DNA of 8,999 bases, taken from contig DCTG01000092.1 of the NCBI GenBank assembly GCA_002329245.1, forward strand, positions 2,932-11,930. Reading direction: 5' to 3'. This document shows positions 6,522 to 8,999 of the stretch, one piece after another. The notes beneath the pieces were generated by a model. It was not told the DNA's origin. It saw only the letters and a list, made by a program, of their open reading frames with translations, and did not search any database. Origin of the DNA: Clostridiales bacterium UBA1446 (GTDB lineage Bacteria; Bacillota; Clostridia; Oscillospirales; Oscillospiraceae). Each line of letters begins with the position of its first letter. The first letter of the stretch is position 1. The translations under genes and the position numbers were made by a program.

Positions 6522-6551
6522 TTGCAATCTTTGCGCTTGCGGTGTTATGAT
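6522..6551 (+). promoter_or_regulatory. Candidate promoter for the threonine aldolase gene
   Basis: TTGCAA (6522-6527) and TATGAT (6546-6551) are 18 bases apart, each one or two changes from the sigma-A consensus. Transcription would start near 6558, leaving a leader of about 80 bases that opens with the hairpin at 6560-6613. Confidence 0.45.
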
Positions 6552-6559
6552 AAAAAAGT

Positions 6560-6613
6560 TCCTGCTTCGGGAGCCGCCGCCGCTCGCAATCCGCGGCCTT
6601 TCCGGAAGCAGGA
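6560..6613 (+). repeat. Leader hairpin before the threonine aldolase gene
   Basis: TCCTGCTTC (6560-6568) pairs with GAAGCAGGA (6605-6613), enclosing a GC-rich loop of 36 bases that can fold further (for example around CCGCCGCCG and CCGCGG). It sits between the candidate transcription start and the ribosome binding site. It matches no riboswitch class that I recognise. Confidence 0.45.
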
Positions 6614-6639
6614 CCTCTGCAAGAGAAAGGAAGTATCCG

Positions 6640-7674
6640 ATGATACGCTTTGAATGCGACTATACCGAAGGCGCGCACCCGAACGTGCTCGACCTTCTGG
6701 TCCGGACGAATTCCGACCGGACGCCGGGTTACGGAACGGACGACTATTGCGAGAAAGCCCGCGCGCTCATCCGGGATCTTTGTCAGAACCCGCGGGCGGA
6801 CGTTCATTTTCTGACGGGGGGGACCCAGACCAACGCGACCGTAATCGCCTCGATTCTCCGGCCGCACCAGGGGGTGCTCTGCGCGGAAACGGCGCATATC
6901 CAGACGCACGAGACGGGCGCCGTGGAAGCCTCGGGTCATAGGGTTCTGCCGCTCCCGAGTCCCGACGGCAAGGTCACCGCCGGCCAGATTGAGGACGCCT
7001 ACAACCGGCATTGGAACGACGTCGTGCATGAGCATACGGTCCAGCCGGGCATGGTATACATTTCAAACCCGACGGAAACGGGGCTCATTTATTCGAAAGA
7101 GGAGCTGAGCAGCCTCAGCCGGGTCTGCCGGGAGCGGAAGCTGCCGCTGTTTCTAGACGGCGCGCGGCTCGGCTACGGTCTTGCGGCGCAATCAAACGAT
7201 CTTTCCCTCGCGGATATCGCCGCGCTCTGCGACGTCTTTTTCATCGGGGGCACAAAAGTCGGCACCCTGTTCGGAGAAGCGGTCGTCATCACAAACCCGG
7301 AACTTGGGCGCGATTTCCGTTATATCGTAAAGCAGCGCGGCGCGCTGCTGGCAAAGGGCCGCCTGCTCGGCGTCCAGTTTATCGCCCTTCTGGAAAACGG
7401 GCTTTATTTTGACATCTCCGCCCACGCGGTCGGGCTGGCAATGCGCCTGCGCAAAGCGTTTGAGGAAAAGGGTTACGCCTTTCTCTACCCGTCGGATACG
7501 AACCAGCAGTTTCCCATCATTCCGGATGCGCACCTTGCCGTTCTCGCAAAAAACTACACGTTCAGCTTCTGGGAAAAAACCGACGAAAAAAACACCGCGG
7601 TCCGGTTCTGCACAAGCTGGGCCACTTCCGAAGAAGAGGTCGACAGCCTCATCCGCGACCTTCGCGCGTTATAA
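6640..7674 (+). CDS. ltaE: Low-specificity L-threonine aldolase (PLP enzyme)
   Basis: This 344-residue fold-type I PLP enzyme of the beta-eliminating lyase family likely cleaves L-threonine or L-allo-threonine to glycine and acetaldehyde in the cytoplasm. The PLP lysine is K206 in FFIGGTKVGTLFGEAVV (200-216). LDGARLGYG (172-180) carries the cofactor-binding Asp173 and Arg176. HFLTGGTQTNATV (56-68) is the phosphate-binding loop, and HIQTHETGAVEASGH (86-100) matches the family's 'H....E.GA....G' segment with the ring-stacking His. The ATG at 6640 follows GAAAGGAAG (6624-6632). An in-frame upstream ATG at 6478 would add 54 residues unlike the family and lacks a ribosome binding site. The gene is markedly GC-richer than the operon on its left and ends before a strong hairpin terminator. 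Some aldolase-like family members act on other beta-hydroxy amino acids. Confidence 0.9.
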   Translation: MIRFECDYTEGAHPNVLDLLVRTNSDRTPGYGTDDYCEKARALIRDLCQNPRADVHFLTGGTQTNATVIASILRPHQGVLCAETAHIQTHETGAVEASGHRVLPLPSPDGKVTAGQIEDAYNRHWNDVVHEHTVQPGMVYISNPTETGLIYSKEELSSLSRVCRERKLPLFLDGARLGYGLAAQSNDLSLADIAALCDVFFIGGTKVGTLFGEAVVITNPELGRDFRYIVKQRGALLAKGRLLGVQFIALLENGLYFDISAHAVGLAMRLRKAFEEKGYAFLYPSDTNQQFPIIPDAHLAVLAKNYTFSFWEKTDEKNTAVRFCTSWATSEEEVDSLIRDLRAL

Positions 7675-7767
7675 GGGGATCAGATATCCGAACCCCGCCC
7701 GGCAGTTTCGCCTCCTTCGGCTTTGATACCCGCCGCCGCTGCGCGGAATACTGTTCTTCCGATAAAA

Positions 7768-7800
7768 GACGGCTCCCCTTTAAGGGGAGCCGTCCTTTCA
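7768..7800. terminator. Terminator after the threonine aldolase gene, possibly bidirectional
   Basis: GACGGCTCCCC (7768-7778) pairs perfectly with GGGGAGCCGTC (7784-7794) around the loop TTTAA. On the + strand CCTTTCA-type sequence follows, a weak T tract; on the reverse strand the stem is followed by TTTTATC. It is the first strong hairpin after the aldolase stop, 93 bases downstream. Confidence 0.7.
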
Positions 7801-7829
7801 CAATGCTCATAAACACCGCACTGTTTACA

Positions 7830-7995
7830 GGGCCCGCTGCCCTCAGCGGCCCGCCGTCTCCCCGCCCCTCCAATCCTCCGTCTCTCTCGGAGAGCGGAGG
7901 GGGCACGCGGGGGAACTGGTTCCGCCCGCGGGAGCGCTTGCGCGAAGCGCGACTTGGCATTTTCGCAAAAATGCCGCGCGACACGGGGAGATGTC
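7830..7995. repeat. Cluster of adjacent hairpins, candidate palindromic intergenic repeat
   Basis: Consecutive inverted repeats fill this stretch: CCTCCG/CGGAGG (7875-7880 and 7895-7900, with inner CTCT/AGAG), CGCGGG/CCCGCG (7906-7911 and 7925-7930, with inner GGAA/TTCC), GCGCTT/AAGCGC (7934-7939 and 7945-7950), GGCATTTT/AAAATGCC (7956-7963 and 7968-7975), and GACA/TGTC (7980-7983 and 7992-7995). A looser hairpin lies around 7830-7855. Such tandem hairpins between genes resemble the dispersed palindromic elements found in many copies in gut Clostridia genomes. Only one copy is visible here, so repeat status is inferred. Confidence 0.5.
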
Positions 7996-8027
7996 GGCGG
8001 AGCCGGCGGAAGGGTGGCCAAACGCAA

Positions 8028-8078
8028 GAATCCGGCAAGCAGTTTACCGCTTGCCGGATTCCTTTCCGTTTTGTTTTA
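8028..8078. terminator. Strong terminator between the convergent genes
   Basis: GAATCCGGCAAGC (8028-8040) pairs perfectly with GCTTGCCGGATTC (8049-8061), a 13-bp stem with a loop of 8 bases. On the + strand it is followed by a T-rich tract with TTTT runs (8062-8078). On the reverse strand TTCTTGCGTTT follows, so it can also end the leftward carboxyltransferase transcript, whose stop codon is about 60 bases away. Confidence 0.82.
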
Positions 8079-8119
8079 TCCAAACAATTGATAGGGTCAG
8101 AATGGTATGCAAACCGTAC

Positions 8120-8999
8120 TTACACGGGGTGCGTTTTGTCTGCGTAGGAGACGGTGCTGCTGTCGAGGGCGTACTTTTTCGCCTGCCGTGTTTTAAAGAA
8201 GTCTTCCGCCACCTGCGGGAACAGGGCGTAGGACAGCACGTCTTCGTCCTGCTCGAGGTATTCTTTGATCTCGCTGCGGATTTTCTCCAGTTCGGGCTGC
8301 AGCAGGTCGGCCGGACGGCAGGTGATCGGCTCCTCGCCGCCGAGTATCTTTTTCCGAATCTCGTCGGATATCGGGGCGGGAGTTTTTCCGTACTCTCCCT
8401 TGACGAGCGCCCGCGTTTCCTTGGGGACCATCTTATAGCGCTCGCCCATCAGAACATTCATAACGGCCTGCGTGCCGACGATCTGGCTTGTGGGTGTCAC
8501 AAGAGGAGGATAGCCGAATTCTTTGCGGACGTTCGGGATCTCGTTCAGAACGTCGTAGTATTTATCCTCTGCCTTGGCCTGTTTAAGCTGCGATATGAGG
8601 TTGGAGAGCATCCCGCCGGGGACCTGATAGATGAGGGCGTTTGTGTCAACATTCAGTATCTTCGGATCCAGATGCCCCTCCTGCATCAGTTTTTCGGCGA
8701 TCTGCCTGAAGTGTTTTGCTGCTTCACTCAGTTTTTCAAGGTCGAGGCCCGTGTCGCGGGGGTGTCCTTTAAGAGAAGCGACGAGAGGCTCCGTGGCAGG
8801 CTGCGCGGTGCCGTTGCCAAGAGGAGAGAGCGCGCAGTCCACTATATCCACGCCGGCCAGTACCGCCATGAGGTTTGTCATGTCGCCGGTGCCGCTCGTG
8901 TTGTGGGTATGCAAATGGATAGGGACCTTCACGCGCTTTTTCAGAGCGTCAACGAGGCTGTACGCATCCATAGGAAGCAGCAGGTTCGCCATGTCCTTG
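8120..8999 (-). CDS. oadA: Oxaloacetate decarboxylase alpha / pyruvate carboxylase B carboxyltransferase subunit, C-terminal part
   Basis: The leftward gene enters from the right edge and ends at TAA (8120-8122); about 293 C-terminal residues are visible. The reading frame stays open to the window edge, so the true start is outside. KDMANLL at the very edge contains the Lys that is carbamylated and binds metal in this family, and HLHTHNTSG (8917-8891) holds the metal-binding HxH. GNGTAQPATEPLV and the later 'NVDTNALIYQVPGGMLSNL' block are typical of the OadA/PycB carboxyltransferase. The protein stops at about the end of the conserved carboxylase domain and has no C-terminal AMKM biotin-carrier domain, so a separate biotin-carrier subunit is expected elsewhere. 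It would move carboxyl groups between oxaloacetate or pyruvate and biotin. Decarboxylase and carboxylase roles cannot be told apart without the neighbouring genes. Confidence 0.92.
   Translation of the reverse strand, partial: KDMANLLLPMDAYSLVDALKKRVKVPIHLHTHNTSGTGDMTNLMAVLAGVDIVDCALSPLGNGTAQPATEPLVASLKGHPRDTGLDLEKLSEAAKHFRQIAEKLMQEGHLDPKILNVDTNALIYQVPGGMLSNLISQLKQAKAEDKYYDVLNEIPNVRKEFGYPPLVTPTSQIVGTQAVMNVLMGERYKMVPKETRALVKGEYGKTPAPISDEIRKKILGGEEPITCRPADLLQPELEKIRSEIKEYLEQDEDVLSYALFPQVAEDFFKTRQAKKYALDSSTVSYADKTHPV

Larger units (their letters stand above)
6373..6639 (+). other. Intergenic region between the operon and threonine aldolase gene
   Basis: No convincing gene is seen. Small hairpins occur soon after the UroD-like stop (for example GAAAGC-ATGC-GCTTTC at 6408-6423), but none has a T tract, so the end of the operon transcript is not clearly marked. 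A candidate promoter (6522-6551) and a hairpin leader (6560-6613) belong to the downstream gene. Base composition rises from moderate to GC-rich across this gap. Confidence 0.6.
7675..8119. other. Convergent intergenic region with terminators and hairpin-rich element
   Basis: This gap of about 445 bases between two converging genes has no convincing coding sequence. It contains a terminator after the threonine aldolase gene (7768-7794), a dense block of hairpins (about 7830-7995), and a second terminator serving the leftward gene (8028-8078). Reading frames across it exist on both strands only because GC-rich DNA has few stops; they have no ribosome binding sites and resemble nothing known. 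Confidence 0.7.

Noticed and set aside
6478..6639. N-terminal extension of the threonine aldolase
   Set aside because: The extra 54 residues do not resemble the family, overlap the candidate promoter and leader hairpin, and lack a ribosome binding site; ATG 6640 has one.
7649..8147. Several open frames on both strands in the convergent gap
   Set aside because: They run through terminators and hairpins, are rich in Arg/Pro/Ala as expected from GC-rich non-coding DNA, and have no ribosome binding sites.

Overview
The window looks like chromosome from an anaerobic Clostridia-type Firmicute. Shine-Dalgarno sequences are strong (AGGAG/GGGAGG type), one sigma-A promoter is near consensus, and the gene families are typical of that group: a PucR-like regulator, a DctP/Q/M TRAP transporter, a corrinoid/Fe-S reductase, a UroD-like methyltransferase, a threonine aldolase and a separately encoded carboxyltransferase. 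The genus cannot be read from the sequence. No tRNA, rRNA, CRISPR array or transposase gene was seen.

Left part (1-967): a regulator gene reads leftward and runs off the window edge. It shares a 411-base non-coding region with the rightward operon. That region holds a strong rightward intrinsic terminator (701-748), then a well-formed promoter (TTGATA-17-TATAAT, 865-893) that should drive the operon.

Central operon (968-6372, + strand): TRAP large permease (dctM), TRAP lipoprotein solute-binding protein (dctP), TRAP small permease (dctQ, probable TTG start), a reductive-dehalogenase-like corrinoid/2x[4Fe-4S] protein with no Tat signal, and a UroD-family methyltransferase-like protein. A 15-bp perfect hairpin lies between dctP and dctQ. 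The simplest reading is uptake of an organic acid or acid-like compound by the TRAP system, followed by cytoplasmic corrinoid/Fe-S chemistry (reductive dehalogenation, demethylation or a similar cleavage). The substrate is unknown. This combination is the most interesting part of the window.

Right part (6373-8999): base composition becomes clearly more GC-rich. A threonine aldolase gene (+) has its own candidate promoter and a hairpin-containing leader. It faces a leftward oxaloacetate decarboxylase/pyruvate carboxylase carboxyltransferase subunit that runs off the right edge. The convergent gap (7675-8119) contains two strong terminators and, between them, a dense run of hairpins that looks like a palindromic intergenic repeat element. 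The composition change suggests the TRAP/reductase cluster was acquired or evolves differently from the flanking housekeeping genes.
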